Shown piece after piece: positions 1 to 7,785 of a DNA stretch of 64,000 bases. The stretch covers positions 930,001 to 994,000 of the forward strand of contig NZ_CP032616.1 of the NCBI RefSeq assembly GCF_003626975.1, given 5' to 3'. Under the pieces are notes generated by a model. The model searched no databases and was not told the origin of the DNA. It was given only the letters and a program-made list of their open reading frames with translations. The DNA is from Pseudomonas sp. DY-1 (GTDB lineage Bacteria > Pseudomonadota > Gammaproteobacteria > Pseudomonadales > Pseudomonadaceae). The first letter of the stretch is position 1; every line of letters begins with the position of its first letter. The translations under genes and the position numbers were made by a program.

Positions 1-59
1 TGGATGGCGCCGGCTTGCCGGTAGACCGGTTCTAGAAAAGCGCCCGGTCATAGGTTCGA

Positions 60-300
60 AGGCGGGGCTGAATCGGGTAAATAGGAAATGTCAGAAGCCG
101 CTGGAGTGAAGGACGGCGCGACCACTCAGAGGTGGCCGCGCAGCGCCGTAGGCGAAAAGGCGAGGGGACGGAATACTGAAAGGAGTGAGTGATTGGCACC
201 GGCTTGGGTCACGGCAGCCGAGCCCGAAGGCAATTGCCCGGATACACGCGTTCGCGCGTGAGTCGGGGAACGACCACACGGCCCCGTTGCGGAGAGTTGA
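60..300. other. Hairpin-rich non-coding leader region
   Basis: No convincing gene lies in the first 375 bases; the short open frames here have no ribosome-binding context or family motif. The stretch carries several small perfect palindromes: CACGCG-TTCG-CGCGTG at 245-260 (a UUCG tetraloop if transcribed), GTCG-GGGAA-CGAC at 262-274 and GGCAATTGCC at 229-238. This density of hairpins suggests a structured RNA or a repeated intergenic element, but I do not recognise a named family. Its left boundary may lie outside the window. Confidence 0.35.
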
Positions 301-450
301 CGCAGCCCTCCATCAGTTCAAAGGCTTGGGAAGCAATCGCGGCGGGCGCGGCTCGATTGCCAATTCAACGAATGAACAGGCGGCAGAACCTACCGCAAGG
401 CAGTTCCCGGCGATGCGCCGGCGTGCATCGACATTCGCGGGCGCACACGC

Positions 451-837
451 GTGAACGCTTTTTCCGAGCGAGAATTGCGGGCACTTGGAATTACTGTCGA
501 GACCTGGAGCGCGGGCATCGAGGTCGGCAGCTCTCCGGGCCATATCTGTTGCGAAAACGGTGCCGTGGTCGGCTACTGCTTCGGTGATCGGGACAGTGGC
601 GAAATCATCGTATTGGCGCTCTTGCCCGAGTACGAAGGGGAGGGAATAGGGAAGGCGCTCTTGCAACGGGTGGTCGAGGATTTCAAGGCCGTGGGCTTCA
701 ACCGACTGTTCCTTGGCTGCTCAGCCGATCCGGGCGTTCGGTCTCATGGTTTCTATCGTTATCTGGGCTGGGTTCCTACGGGGGAGCTGGATGACCTCGG
801 GGATGAAATCCTGGAGCTCCGGCTCGACGCCAGCTAA
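451..837 (+). CDS. GNAT family N-acetyltransferase (5' end uncertain)
   Basis: Acyl-CoA-dependent N-acetyltransferase of the GNAT fold, substrate unknown. The acetyl-CoA loop is visible around residues 56-70 (LPEYEGEGIGKALL), followed by the usual second half with GFYRYLGW near the C-terminus. The GTG at 451 gives 128 residues, short for the family. The same frame is open upstream to a TGA at 373-375 and encodes YRKAVPGDAPACIDIRGRTR, which looks like the conserved first strand and helix of GNAT proteins, yet there is no ATG, GTG or TTG before it. Either the start is non-canonical, or a small frameshift separates it from the ATG at 372. Cytoplasmic, apparently a single gene. Confidence 0.7.
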   Translation: MNAFSERELRALGITVETWSAGIEVGSSPGHICCENGAVVGYCFGDRDSGEIIVLALLPEYEGEGIGKALLQRVVEDFKAVGFNRLFLGCSADPGVRSHGFYRYLGWVPTGELDDLGDEILELRLDAS

Positions 838-908
838 GCGCTGTGGCCTTGTTCCGGCAGCTGCTCTAAGCTGCCGGCTTTCTTCACGATCACCGCCCAG
901 GGCAGGCC

Positions 909-1133
909 ATGACCAAGACTTCGAACGACCCGCTACATGGCATCACGCTGGAAAAGCTCCTCAACGAACTGGTGGCCCATTATGGCTGGGACGGCCTGGC
1001 CAGCCGGGTCGATATCCGTTGTTTCAAGAACGATCCCAGCATCAAGTCCAGCCTTGCCTTCCTGCGCAAGACGCCCTGGGCTCGTGAAAAGGTCGAGGCC
1101 CTTTTTACTCAGTTGCGCCAGAGCCAGGGCTGA
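909..1133 (+). CDS. VF530-like small DNA-binding protein (DUF2132)
   Basis: A 74-residue protein matching the VF530/DUF2132 family, whose founding member from Vibrio fischeri has a known solution fold and is described as DNA-binding. Diagnostic stretches are [12 protein letters not shown] at the N-terminus, [16 protein letters not shown] in the middle and [16 protein letters not shown] near the C-terminus. Length is normal for the family. It lies 56 bp before a thioredoxin-like gene on the same strand, so the two may be co-transcribed. No cellular role is established for the family. Confidence 0.85.
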   Translation: MTKTSNDPLHGITLEKLLNELVAHYGWDGLASRVDIRCFKNDPSIKSSLAFLRKTPWAREKVEALFTQLRQSQG

Positions 1134-1189
1134 GCCGGCCTGTCATCGCCGGTTCCGGTCGCGTCCATTCCCTTCATCGAGGAACCCCC

Positions 1190-1708
1190 ATGGCCTCCTA
1201 CGAAGAACTCTTCTCCATCGGTGAACGCTTCGAGGCCTTCGTCGGCCACGGACTGCCGGCGGAAGTCGCTGCGGTGCAGACCGTGCAAGACAAGCTGGCT
1301 GAGCCAGACGCCATTGGCGTAGCCACCCGGCAACGCCTGCAAGCCGTCCAGGGCCGCTATCACCTGCTGGTGGCCGGAGAAATGTGGTGCCCGGACTGCC
1401 AGATCAACGTCACGGTCATGGATTACCTGCAGCGCGCCCATTCGAATATCGACCTGGCGATCATCACCAAGGGGCGTGCCGAAGACGATCTGCTCGAGCG
1501 CCTGGAACTGGATCGAGTCCCGATTCCTCTGGTGGCGGTGCTGGATGCGGATTTCCAGCTGGTCGGCCGATTCGTCGAACGGCCGCAGGAGGTAATCGCT
1601 GGTGGTGAGGCGATGAAGCCGGACTATCGGGCGGGGCAGTACCTGGAAAGTACGCTGCGGGATCTTCTCTCTATCTTCGAGGCAGCGGAGGGTCGCAAGG
1701 CTGGTTGA
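1190..1708 (+). CDS. Thioredoxin-family protein with CPDC motif
   Basis: A 172-residue cytoplasmic protein of the bacterial thioredoxin-like group that carries a redox pair WCPDC at residues 66-70. No signal peptide is seen. The N-terminal 60 residues are helical, and the region after the motif reads like the thioredoxin beta-alpha-beta core ending in VPLVAVLDADF, with the usual cis-proline region near RVPIPLV. It probably acts as a thiol reductant, but the partner is unknown. An intrinsic terminator follows directly. Confidence 0.75.
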   Translation: MASYEELFSIGERFEAFVGHGLPAEVAAVQTVQDKLAEPDAIGVATRQRLQAVQGRYHLLVAGEMWCPDCQINVTVMDYLQRAHSNIDLAIITKGRAEDDLLERLELDRVPIPLVAVLDADFQLVGRFVERPQEVIAGGEAMKPDYRAGQYLESTLRDLLSIFEAAEGRKAG

Positions 1709-1735
1709 GCCACGGAGCAATGATTGGCAAATGAA

Positions 1736-1769
1736 AACGCCCCGGATTTCGACCGGGGCGTTCTTTTTT
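1736..1769. terminator. Bidirectional intrinsic terminator
   Basis: A perfect 10-bp stem (AACGCCCCGG at 1736-1745 with CCGGGGCGTT at 1753-1762) is separated by a 7-base loop and followed by CTTTTTT on the plus strand. The minus strand reads TTTTCATTT after the stem. It sits between the converging thioredoxin-like gene and ohr, so it can serve both. Confidence 0.9.
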
Positions 1770-1799
1770 GCGCGGGCTACAAGCCCGGCGGCTGGGGCG

Positions 1800-2258
1800 T
1801 CAATCCACGACCACATTCAGTGCAACGTCGATGTTGCCGTGGGTAGCCTTGGAGTACGGGCAGATCTCGTGTGCTTCCTTGGCGATGGCCTCGGCGACTT
1901 CGTACGGCAAGCCCGGAGCGTTGACGTTGAAGCGCGCCTGGATGAAATAGGCGTTGCCGGTCATGCCCAGATCCACTTCGATCTCCACTGCCAGGTCTTT
2001 TGGCAGCTCCACTTTCCGCTGCTGGGCCACGAGGCCGATGGCGGCGATGTAACAGGCCGACCAGGCACCGGCAAACAGTTGTTCCGCGGTGGGATGAGGC
2101 TGGGTGGCATCGAACTGAATTGCCGAATCCGCGCTGCCACCACGGGGGGCCGAGAGCTTGATATCCAGGCGACCGTGGTCATTGCGCGGAGCGCCTTCAC
2201 GGTGGGCTACGGTGGTGTGGGTCTTGCCGGTGAACAGTACTTTTTCGATCTTGCTCAT
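1800..2258 (-). CDS. ohr: Organic hydroperoxide resistance protein, OsmC/Ohr family
   Basis: Thiol peroxidase that reduces organic and lipid hydroperoxides using lipoylated protein partners. The protein is 152 residues, close to family length. The peroxidatic cysteine lies in FAGAWSACY (Cys69) and the resolving cysteine in HEICPYSKATHGN (Cys133). The N-terminal KVLFTGKTHTT and the internal QPHPTAEQLFAGAW are typical of the Ohr subfamily. The regulator OhrR is not adjacent, although an inverted repeat at 2311-2337 could be an operator. Confidence 0.93.
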   Translation of the reverse strand: MSKIEKVLFTGKTHTTVAHREGAPRNDHGRLDIKLSAPRGGSADSAIQFDATQPHPTAEQLFAGAWSACYIAAIGLVAQQRKVELPKDLAVEIEVDLGMTGNAYFIQARFNVNAPGLPYEVAEAIAKEAHEICPYSKATHGNIDVALNVVVD

Positions 2259-2310
2259 GGGGGAGTTCCTCAGTGTCTGGTGTGCTTGAAGCCAGGGTGC
2301 AAACTTGTGA

Positions 2311-2337
2311 ATCGCATAAGATCAAATCGGATGCGAT
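2311..2337. promoter_or_regulatory. Inverted repeat upstream of ohr, candidate operator
   Basis: ATCGCAT at 2311-2317 and ATGCGAT at 2331-2337 form a perfect 7-bp inverted repeat with a 13-bp spacer, about 52 bp upstream of the ohr start. Surrounding sequence is AT-rich compared with its neighbours. MarR-type regulators such as OhrR bind inverted repeats, so this is a plausible site; the regulator is not encoded in the window. Confidence 0.4.
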
Positions 2338-2440
2338 GTATGAATACTCACGCACTAACCGGATGACGTCAATAGGAGTGAGGTGTGTTTCTGGATGAAC
2401 GGTCGCGTGCGATTGAATCAAGGGGCGCAGGACGCGCTGA

Positions 2441-2475
2441 GGTTCTGGCAGGAGCGAGCGTTGCTCGCGAAAAGT
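2441..2475. repeat. REP-like palindrome (GAGCGAGCG..CGCTCGCGAA type)
   Basis: The motif GGAGCGAGCG followed by TTGCTCGCGAA is the core of a common Pseudomonas intergenic palindrome; a related copy occurs at 27031-27053. The 324-bp gap between ohr and the TSUP gene (2259-2582) otherwise holds only the inverted repeat at 2311-2337 and presumed promoters. Confidence 0.6.
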
Positions 2476-2582
2476 GAGGGCGTTCGTTCATCGCCCGCTT
2501 CACACAAGTCGGCGTCGGCGTCGGCTGAATTGCCCGCCATAATGCTGCGCTTCATGTTTCCCATTCATGCAGGCCGTCCCCG

Positions 2583-3323
2583 ATGTCATTCGCCGAGCTG
2601 TTTCTCCTGGGTATTCCCGCTGTCCTGCTGACGGGCATCTCGAAAGGCGGCTTCGGCGGCGCACTGGGTGGCATCGCGGTGCCGTTGCTGGCGCTGATGA
2701 TGCCGCCGACCCAGGCGGCGGCGATCATGTTGCCGATCCTCTGCATGGCGGATATCACTGGCCTGCGCCGTTTCTACGGAAAGTGGGACCTGCACAACCT
2801 GAAGATCATGCTGCCTGGTGCGCTGCTGGGCGTGCTGGCCGGCACCCTGAGCTTCGGCCTGCTCAGCGAGCGGCTGCTCGGCCTGATGATCGGCGGCATT
2901 GCCATCGTCTTCTTCCTGCTCAACGTATTGAACGCAGCCGCGACCCAGTCGCCCAGCACGCCGAAGGTGGTCAAGGGCACCTTGCTGTCGGGGATTGCCG
3001 GCTTCACCAGCTTCGTTGCCCACGCCGGTGGCCCGCCGATCATGATGTACCTGCTGCCGCAGCAGATGGACAAAGTGCGCTACGTCGCCACGGTGAACTG
3101 CTTCTTCCTGCTGACCAACGCCATCAAGCTGGTGCCCTATGCGTTGCTCGGGCAGTTCACCACCACCAGCCTGACTGCCAGCCTGGCCCTGGCGCCAATC
3201 GTGGTGGCTGGCGTGTGGCTGGGCATTTGGCTGCAGGGCCGCGTCAACCACACCTGGTTCTACCGCATCGCCTGGGCCGGACTATTGGTGACGGGCATCC
3301 AATTGCTCGTGCAGAACTGGTAG
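2583..3323 (+). CDS. TSUP family membrane carrier (TauE/SafE-like)
   Basis: A 246-residue integral membrane protein of the TSUP family, members of which move sulfite, sulfonates or other small anions across the inner membrane. About seven to eight hydrophobic segments are visible, with two family half-repeats: GISKGGFGGALGG near residue 20 and AGFTSFVAHAGGPPIMMYLLP around residue 140. The start ATG at 2583 is chosen because the hydrophobic N-terminus begins there; a longer frame on the same strand is a shadow. Substrate cannot be read from the sequence. Confidence 0.85.
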   Translation: MSFAELFLLGIPAVLLTGISKGGFGGALGGIAVPLLALMMPPTQAAAIMLPILCMADITGLRRFYGKWDLHNLKIMLPGALLGVLAGTLSFGLLSERLLGLMIGGIAIVFFLLNVLNAAATQSPSTPKVVKGTLLSGIAGFTSFVAHAGGPPIMMYLLPQQMDKVRYVATVNCFFLLTNAIKLVPYALLGQFTTTSLTASLALAPIVVAGVWLGIWLQGRVNHTWFYRIAWAGLLVTGIQLLVQNW

Positions 3324-3384
3324 ACGGCGTTTTGGCACAGGGTTAGCGTTTCGACCTTTACCGGGAAGAAAGGAGTTCTGCCCC

Positions 3385-4209
3385 ATGAGCGATTACCTCC
3401 GTCTGAACAAGGCCAACTGGGACCAGCGCGCGCCCTTGCACGCAGCCTCCAGTGGCTACGGTACCGAGTCGTTCGTCAACGATCCCGCGCACCTCTCGAA
3501 CGTGGTGCGTTTCGACCTGCCGCGCCTGGGCGATATCGCCGGGCTGCGTGGCGTGCATCTGCAATGCCATATCGGCACAGACACGCTTTCCCTTGCGCGG
3601 CTTGGCGCACGGATGACCGGCCTCGATTTTTCGCCCGCGTCCCTGGAACAGGGCCGCTTGTTGGCCGGGCGCTGCGGCGCGGAGATCGGCTTCGTCGAGT
3701 CGGATGTTTATGCCGCCGATCAGGTGCTGCCGGTCGGTGCATTCGACTTCGTCTACACCGGCATCGGCGCGCTGTGCTGGTTACCGCGCATCGACGATTG
3801 GGCCCGCGTCGTGGCCGCGCTGTTGAAACCGGGCGGACGTCTGTTCATCCGCGAAGGGCATCCGGTGCTCTGGGCGGTCAATGAGGCGCGCGAGGATGGC
3901 CTGGTGATCGAGTATCCCTACTTCGAACGTCTTGAGCCGATGGTCTGGGACGACGACAGCACCTACGTGGAAACCGATGCGTCGCTGACCGCCACCCGCA
4001 CCCATGAGTGGAACCACGGGCTGGGCGAGATCATTTCCGCCCTGCTCAGGCATGGCCTGCAGATCACCGCCCTTGAAGAACATGACAGCGTGCCCTGGGA
4101 GGCGCTACCGGGACGGATGCGGGTGGACGAGGCAGGCGAGTGGCGGTTGGAAAAAGACCGCTGGCGGTTACCGCTGAGCTACACCTTGCAGGCACTGAAA
4201 CGAGGGTAG
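3385..4209 (+). CDS. Class I SAM-dependent methyltransferase
   Basis: A 274-residue cytoplasmic methyltransferase with a Rossmann fold. Motif I reads HLQCHIGTDTLSLARLGA around residues 57-74, the acidic residue of motif II follows in GLDFSPASL, and DFVYTGIGALCWL near residue 125 is the post-motif strand. The ATG at 3385 has AAGGAG 14-19 bases upstream. The target is unknown: the family includes enzymes that modify small molecules and ones linked to tellurite resistance. It stands alone between the TSUP gene and a gene on the other strand. Confidence 0.8.
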   Translation: MSDYLRLNKANWDQRAPLHAASSGYGTESFVNDPAHLSNVVRFDLPRLGDIAGLRGVHLQCHIGTDTLSLARLGARMTGLDFSPASLEQGRLLAGRCGAEIGFVESDVYAADQVLPVGAFDFVYTGIGALCWLPRIDDWARVVAALLKPGGRLFIREGHPVLWAVNEAREDGLVIEYPYFERLEPMVWDDDSTYVETDASLTATRTHEWNHGLGEIISALLRHGLQITALEEHDSVPWEALPGRMRVDEAGEWRLEKDRWRLPLSYTLQALKRG

Positions 4210-4540
4210 GGCCGCCCGTAATCGCGACTGGAGTCGCCTTCTCCTGAACAAAAAAAGGCCGCCACGGTGCGGTCAACTTACGGGGGGAGGTGGCGACCGT
4301 GGCGACTCCAGTTGTCCTCTGCAAGGGGACAGTTTCACGTTAGTTCATGCCAGAAAAAGTGCGTCGGCTTTCCGTCGGGGAAATGGGCTAGATGTAACGC
4401 CATTTGTCCGGGATGCCTGGCGTCCGCGGATCGCGGTAGCTGTGAATCAGTCAGTTCTGCACTTGGTTCTCGAATTCCGACCCTTGGTCGGATCAGTCGG
4501 GGCGGCGCGCCAGGACTGTCGCACTCAGCCATGGGAGCAG
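4210..4540. other. Non-coding gap with a long inverted repeat
   Basis: No credible gene is seen in these 331 bases. GCGACTGGAGTCGCC at 4224-4238 is inverted at 4301-4315 (GGCGACTCCAGTTGT; 13 of 15 positions pair), with a run of seven A and GGCCGCC between the arms. On the minus strand the A run becomes a U tract after a short CCGC/GCGG stem (4257-4273), a weak terminator candidate for the deaminase-like gene. I looked for an immunity gene next to the deaminase-like gene and found none. Confidence 0.45.
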
Positions 4541-5335
4541 TCAGTCGTAGTCGTCGGGATTCAGCAGGCCGCCCACATTCAGGATCATGTTCAGCTCCGC
4601 ATTCGACTGCGGAACCGTGACGGGGACGTTGTAGGTCTTCTGATTGAACGGACCGGTCGGGGCTCGCAGCACCTGCCCGTACCTGTTGATCTCCGCCGCT
4701 TGATTGGCGTGACCGGCGTACCTGACCTGCGGATCGTGGGTGAACGGATCGACGGTACTGTGCATGTACTGGTTCAGGGTCACTGGATTGCGCCACAACC
4801 CGGAGAGATTGTCGCGCCGCACGGTGTGGGGAATGCGGTACATGTTCAACCAGCCGGCGCAGTTGGGGCAGCAGCCCTTGGACGTCGACGTGGCGATGGT
4901 CAGGTTCCGGTCGCTCAGGGCGTGCTTGGAAATGTGCTGCTCCACCACCAGGAAGCGGACGATCATCATTTCGGCATGCAGACCGGTGAGGTTGCCCAGC
5001 CCGAGTGAGGTATTGGTGATGAAATGCACCACATCCCTGGACGGATCGAAGTCGTAGTACTGCATGACTTCGTCCTGAATATCCGCCAGGTGCCGGGTGA
5101 AGGTGAAGCCCTGGGTGGCGATCATGAGGTGCCCGGGCAGATTGCCGACAGCGATGGTCGCGTTCGAGTTGCCGTTGGTGTACCAGCGCTCGAGGTCGTC
5201 ACAGACGCCTGTCAGCTTGTTTACTTCGTCGGTGATGTTGTTATGGATTTCCTGGGACCAGAGCATTCGCTTGATCAGTGCGCGCTGGACATCCTGCAGG
5301 CTCTGCTTTCTGGATGAGTAGTCCATGGTCGGCAT
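4541..5335 (-). CDS. Stand-alone deaminase-fold protein (toxin-type zinc deaminase family)
   Basis: A 264-residue protein without signal peptide or membrane segment. It carries the zinc site of the cytidine-deaminase-like fold: HAE at residues 120-122, then TSTSKGCCPNC with Cys156 and Cys159 spaced as in the PCxxC motif. The SK-x-x-C-x-x-C form is typical of deaminases seen at the ends of bacterial polymorphic toxins, but here the domain is free-standing, preceded by about 115 mainly helical residues. No trafficking domain or immunity gene is present. The start ATG at 5335 has GGGAGGG about 10 bases upstream; a second ATG lies three codons later. Local base composition is less GC-rich than its neighbours. 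The substrate (nucleotide, DNA, RNA or other) is unknown. Confidence 0.6.
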   Translation of the reverse strand: MPTMDYSSRKQSLQDVQRALIKRMLWSQEIHNNITDEVNKLTGVCDDLERWYTNGNSNATIAVGNLPGHLMIATQGFTFTRHLADIQDEVMQYYDFDPSRDVVHFITNTSLGLGNLTGLHAEMMIVRFLVVEQHISKHALSDRNLTIATSTSKGCCPNCAGWLNMYRIPHTVRRDNLSGLWRNPVTLNQYMHSTVDPFTHDPQVRYAGHANQAAEINRYGQVLRAPTGPFNQKTYNVPVTVPQSNAELNMILNVGGLLNPDDYD

Positions 5336-5450
5336 CGTCTTTTCCCTCCCTGGCTTTGGCTGTGCAGCGATTGAAACTAGTAGCGCCTGGACTCAACGGC
5401 AATGCTCGGGGCTGCTATAAGTCTGGAATGTTCGAGTTGGGGGACTCCAG

Positions 5451-6908
5451 ATGGACGTGGCGGCAATGCTGGGAAGGCGGATTTGGGGAGCCGGGAGCGG
5501 GGCGGTTGCACCAGACGGACAGTTCAATCTCCTGCGCTGGTTCTCGCTGGTCAGCCTGGTGATCATCGGCACGGTGGCCATCGGTATCGGCACCGTTTCA
5601 ACGCGGTTCCTGGTGAGCGAGAGTCTGGAGCGCGACGCCATGCTCTCGGCGCAATTCATCCAGACCCTGGCACTCGGGGAGATGCGCCACCACGGTTTGG
5701 AAGGCATGGAAATGGGCGATGTGCTGGTGCCCCATCACTACGGCATGCTCACCCACAGCACTGCGCAGAGCCGCGAACGCGCCCGTTCTGAATTCCTCGA
5801 TCACCTGTCCCATGTGCCGGATTCTCTGCTGGCCACCATCTTCTCCCCCGATCGTACGGTGATCTGGTCCACCAATCCTGACCTGGTGGGGCAGCGCATC
5901 GAGGATGACGATGCGCTCGACGAGGCATTCCAGTCTGGCGGCCGCATTTCCGCCGAGTACCAGGATGTGGAAGAAGGCAGGGTGAAGCAGAAGTTCCTGC
6001 GCCCGCCGAAGATGTTCTTCATTGAGAACTACATCCCGCTCACCGACGCCGATGGCGAGGTAAAGGCCATGGTGGAAATCTACAAGGAGCCGGTAGACCT
6101 GATCGACCGCGTCAATCGTGGTTACCGGATGATCTGGCTGGCCACCGCCATCGGCGGCCTGCTGATGTATTTCGGGCTGTACTGGATCGTGCGGCGTGCA
6201 TCGCTGCTTCTCGCGGCGCAACAGGCGCAACTGGTGGCCAACAGTACCTACGTGGGGCTGGGGGAGATGTCATCGGCTGTCGCGCACAGCCTACGCAATC
6301 CGTTGGCGTCCATTCGCTCAAGTGCCGAGCTGGCCCAGGAGATGGATGGGCCACAGGTGCGCAAATGCGTCGACGACATCATCACCCAGGTCGACCGCAT
6401 GTCTGCCTGGGTGCGCGACCTGCTGCTTTGCCTGCGCCCGCTGCAGGGCGATTCGGAGCAGGTGGATCCGATGGAAGTTGTGCACACGACACTCGGTAAC
6501 TTCGACCACCAGCTGTCGAAGTCGGCCATCGAAGTCGAATTCAGCGATATCGCCACCCCTCGGGTGGTCAGTCATCAGCTGCTGCTCGCCCAGGTGCTCA
6601 ACAGCGTGGTCGCCAACGCCATCGAGGCAATGCCCAATGGCGGCCGCCTCAGCGTCACCGCGACACCTGACACCAGCGGGGAGTGGCTGCATCTGACGAT
6701 CAAGGACACCGGCAAGGGCATGTCGCGGCAGCAGGAAATGATGGCCTTCAAGTCCTTCTACACCACCAAGCAGGGCGGCCTGGGCATCGGCCTGATCATG
6801 GTCAAGCAGATCATGGAGCGCTTTGGCGGCAAGGCCAGCCTGACCAGTCGCGAGAACGAAGGCACCAGCGTGTGCCTGAGCTTCAAGGTGGCGGAGCACG
6901 CCGCCTGA
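5451..6908 (+). CDS. Orphan membrane sensor histidine kinase
   Basis: A 485-residue two-component sensor kinase. Transmembrane helices at about 28-48 and 227-247 enclose a periplasmic sensor region of about 180 residues. The phospho-acceptor box is SSAVAHSLRNPLASIRSS (His279), the N box is NSVVANAIEA (about 384-393), and the ATP-binding glycines are DTGKGM (419-424) and GGLGIGL (442-448). There is no HAMP domain signature that I can be sure of. GGGGGA precedes the ATG by 7 bases. No response regulator is adjacent: the downstream gene is on the other strand. The signal is unknown. Confidence 0.9.
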   Translation: MDVAAMLGRRIWGAGSGAVAPDGQFNLLRWFSLVSLVIIGTVAIGIGTVSTRFLVSESLERDAMLSAQFIQTLALGEMRHHGLEGMEMGDVLVPHHYGMLTHSTAQSRERARSEFLDHLSHVPDSLLATIFSPDRTVIWSTNPDLVGQRIEDDDALDEAFQSGGRISAEYQDVEEGRVKQKFLRPPKMFFIENYIPLTDADGEVKAMVEIYKEPVDLIDRVNRGYRMIWLATAIGGLLMYFGLYWIVRRASLLLAAQQAQLVANSTYVGLGEMSSAVAHSLRNPLASIRSSAELAQEMDGPQVRKCVDDIITQVDRMSAWVRDLLLCLRPLQGDSEQVDPMEVVHTTLGNFDHQLSKSAIEVEFSDIATPRVVSHQLLLAQVLNSVVANAIEAMPNGGRLSVTATPDTSGEWLHLTIKDTGKGMSRQQEMMAFKSFYTTKQGGLGIGLIMVKQIMERFGGKASLTSRENEGTSVCLSFKVAEHAA

Positions 6909-6912
6909 AGCT

Positions 6913-7248
6913 TCAGCCGAGGAGTTGGCGCAGCTCCTCGGCCATGGACATTGGCTTGAACGCACTGACCCTGGCCCTGCCGGTGTTCCCCAGCGGCACC
7001 CAGATTCGCGAGAAGAGCAGGGCGGCCGGCATGCGCAGGGCCTGGCCGAGCACTTCCCGGTAATCCCGTTGTTGCCAGCCGGCACGCAGCATCCACCAAT
7101 GACTGCGAGTGTGTGCCAGTGGCAGGCGCTGCGTGAGGATGTGCGCGCGTTCGAGCCAGGGCCAGGCGCGCTGAGGATCGCCGGCATCGAGGGCCTGACT
7201 GGCTAGCTGGAAGGCCTGGTCGATGGCGATGCTTAGCTCGGTTTTCAT
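6913..7248 (-). CDS. DUF3703 family protein
   Basis: A 111-residue, mostly helical cytoplasmic protein that matches DUF3703: it starts with LSIAIDQAFQLASQAL, continues with AWPWLERAHILTQR and the HTRSHWWMLRAGWQQRD block, and ends in a positively charged segment. It reads like a short helical-repeat protein. It converges with the histidine kinase gene, with 4 bp between stops. No function is established. Confidence 0.8.
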   Translation of the reverse strand: MKTELSIAIDQAFQLASQALDAGDPQRAWPWLERAHILTQRLPLAHTRSHWWMLRAGWQQRDYREVLGQALRMPAALLFSRIWVPLGNTGRARVSAFKPMSMAEELRQLLG

Positions 7249-7344
7249 GGTGGGCGTTCCTGCGGAGGGATAGTGGACGCAGTGAACACCCTGTAGTTAC
7301 TTCAAGGTCAAGCGGCTCTTTTGCAGCGACGCATCCATGAATTG

Positions 7345-7388
7345 AGGGGCAGACCTGCAGTCTGCTTGGCGAATGAATTCGCCCCTGC
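7345..7388. repeat. Intergenic repeat, GCGAATGAATTCGC type (copy 1)
   Basis: GGGGCAGACC, then GGTCTGC-like sequence, then TGGCGAATGAATTCGCCCC. A second copy with the same order of elements lies at 16687-16730. Both have nested palindromes (GCAGAC/GTCTGC and GCGAA/TTCGC), as in Pseudomonas REP sequences. Confidence 0.7.
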
Positions 7389-7398
7389 AACAAACGCC

Positions 7399-7785
7399 TC
7401 AAGGCTGCCGCGCATAACTCTCTGTCAGCATTTCCCACTGATGCCCGTCCGGCTCGTTCCAGTAGACGATGGAGCCGCCATGTTCCTCGTCCACCCTGTG
7501 GTCGATCGGTCCGTGAACAGCGCTGCGATAGGCGATGCCCGCCGCCTTGATACGCCCCAGGATCGCCTCGAATTCTTTCGGGCTCACTCGGAAGCAGAAG
7601 TGGATCAGCGGAAACGGCTCACCCCATTCATCGAAGTCCAGCGTCAGCCCGTCGTTGACATAGACCGGCACGAACGGACCGATGCTGGTTTCCGACCAGG
7701 GCACATCGAGCAGTTCAGCAAGGAGTCTTGCTGAGCGCAGTTTGTCGCGCGCCGGCACCATCAGGTGGTCGAGTTGGATGGCCAT
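7399..7785 (-). CDS. VOC family protein (glyoxalase/dioxygenase fold)
   Basis: A 128-residue single-domain protein of the vicinal-oxygen-chelate fold. The N-terminal IQLDHLMVPARD supplies the first conserved histidine, HFCFRVS is the second strand of ligands, and the C-terminal IVYWNEPDGHQWEML carries the typical YFxDPDGxxxE-like ending. Such proteins are lyases, dioxygenases or antibiotic-binding proteins, and the substrate cannot be assigned. The gene is followed by an intergenic repeat and appears monocistronic. Confidence 0.82.
   Translation of the reverse strand: MAIQLDHLMVPARDKLRSARLLAELLDVPWSETSIGPFVPVYVNDGLTLDFDEWGEPFPLIHFCFRVSPKEFEAILGRIKAAGIAYRSAVHGPIDHRVDEEHGGSIVYWNEPDGHQWEMLTESYARQP

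Noticed and set aside
2567..3346. A 259-codon frame overlapping the TSUP gene on the same strand
   Set aside because: It is longer than the real frame but its translation is Arg/Pro/His-rich without membrane helices, whereas the other frame gives a clear membrane carrier.
4335..4796. A 153-codon frame near the deaminase-like gene considered as an immunity gene
   Set aside because: It overlaps the 3' part of the deaminase-like gene in another frame and has a shuffled Arg/Ser/Pro composition; no start signal or fold is seen.
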